Shown one piece after another: positions 63,516 to 64,000 of a stretch of 64,000 nt of DNA. The stretch is from NCBI RefSeq assembly GCF_000202835.1, contig NC_015186.1:434001-498000 (forward strand). Reading direction: 5' to 3'. The stretch is from Acidiphilium multivorum AIU301. Lineage in GTDB: Bacteria; Pseudomonadota; Alphaproteobacteria; Acetobacterales; Acetobacteraceae. The first letter of the stretch is position 1. Each line of letters begins with the position of its first letter. Under the pieces are notes generated by a model. That model searched no databases, was not told the origin of the DNA, and saw only the letters and a list, made by a program, of their open reading frames with translations. Made by a program: the position numbers and the translations under genes.

Positions 63516-64000
63516 TTATACGTTGCCCAGCACCTTCATAGCTGCCGTCTTCGGATCCCCATAGAAGATTGGGTCGACGTGCTCCATAATGTCAGCGCTC
63601 ACATCGAGAAAGTTGCGTTTGTTCTCTATCGGAATGAGTGAGCGCTTCGCCCCATTGTCTTTCGCGACCTGAAGGGGCTCGGTCAGGGATCGCAACGGCT
63701 TGATATTCCCTTGCACGCTCATGTCGCCAAGAACGAGCAGCGCGGGACTGACTGGCACTTTGCGAAGTGCCGAATAGGCCGCCACGAAGAACGCGACGCC
63801 GATCTCGGCCTCAACGCGATTTCCCAATAAATCGATCACCTCGACGTGGAGGTCAGAAGTCTCAAGATCCCGGGTAATCCCAAGCTCGACCTTCTTCGCC
63901 TGGACATAGCTAAAGGCTCGTTGCACCGATTCCTTCATTGCACCAGAAATGCCACCAGCCAACCGTAGCTTTGCAGTGCCGCTAGAAACGGATACCTCCA
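63516..64000 (-). CDS. BrxL-like Lon-related protease domain protein, 3' part
   Basis: The visible C-terminal 160 residues run from EVSVSSGTAKLRLAGGISGA through KESVQRAFSYVQAKKVELGI, GNRVEAEIGVAFFVAAYSAL, LVLGDMSVQGNIKPLRSLTE and AKRSLIPIENKRNFLDVSAD to DPIFYGDPKTAAMKVLG. This is the Lon-type protease fold as found at the end of BREX protein BrxL. The Lon catalytic serine region (PSAG) is replaced by IGVAFF, so proteolysis is doubtful, as in BrxL. The N-terminal AAA part and other BREX genes would lie beyond the window. It points into the transfer module and is convergent with tacT. Confidence 0.75.
   Translation of the reverse strand, partial: EVSVSSGTAKLRLAGGISGAMKESVQRAFSYVQAKKVELGITRDLETSDLHVEVIDLLGNRVEAEIGVAFFVAAYSALRKVPVSPALLVLGDMSVQGNIKPLRSLTEPLQVAKDNGAKRSLIPIENKRNFLDVSADIMEHVDPIFYGDPKTAAMKVLGNV

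Overview
The window is high-GC DNA (GC-rich third codon positions throughout the chromosomal genes) that looks alphaproteobacterial, most likely Acetobacteraceae (Acidiphilium-like). This placement rests on the gene families and their order, not on a database search. Bases 1-8760 are ordinary chromosome: a lipoprotein (cut by the window edge) and hslO on the minus strand, hldE and a PPK2-family kinase on the plus strand, a five-gene branched-chain amino-acid ABC transporter (livFGMHK) on the minus strand, and a tRNA-Gly(GCC) with its own promoter and terminator.

From about 8.8 kb to the right edge the DNA reads as an integrative and conjugative element (ICE), probably seated in the tRNA-Gly 3' end. 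No integrase and no second att copy are visible here. The left half carries maintenance and DNA-processing genes: an SRAP protein, RecD2-like helicase, ArdC-like antirestriction protein, ParB-like protein, strawberry-notch methyltransferase/helicase, Toprim protein, DUF2493 and DUF736. In the centre lie regulators, an AlpA-type HTH protein, RepA and an iteron array (putative oriV). The right half is a conjugation module: DUF2840, TraF, lytic transglycosylase, relaxase, TraG, a ribbon-helix-helix protein, then trbBCDEJKLFGI and a DUF2274 gene, nearly all overlapping by 1-14 bases. A TacA/TacT-like toxin-antitoxin pair and the 3' end of a brxL-like gene close the window.

The backbone has been repeatedly broken by cargo. 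A PHP/SMC-like ATPase gene has replaced the end of recD2. A three-recombinase (RIT) element splits ardC inside its HELGH zinc motif. A membrane coiled-coil gene abuts a frameshifted and nonsense-mutated parB-like gene. A viperin-like radical SAM gene with two partners sits between DUF2493 and DUF736. A 1780-residue GHKL ATPase/DUF3883 protein sits between relaxase and traG beside a vapC stump. Several of these are probable anti-phage genes, so the element looks like a defence-carrying ICE.

Two families of repeated, structured 5' leaders are the least expected feature. Family A (four fairly complete copies and one partial) precedes ardC, a small unknown gene, the parB-like gene and the helicase gene. 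Family B (two copies) precedes DUF2493 and DUF736. In both, the paired bases change together between copies while the loops stay constant, which points to a conserved RNA or single-stranded DNA fold. The other strong lead is the minus-strand operon FGE-like protein / viperin-like enzyme / small HicA-like protein at 31035-34093.
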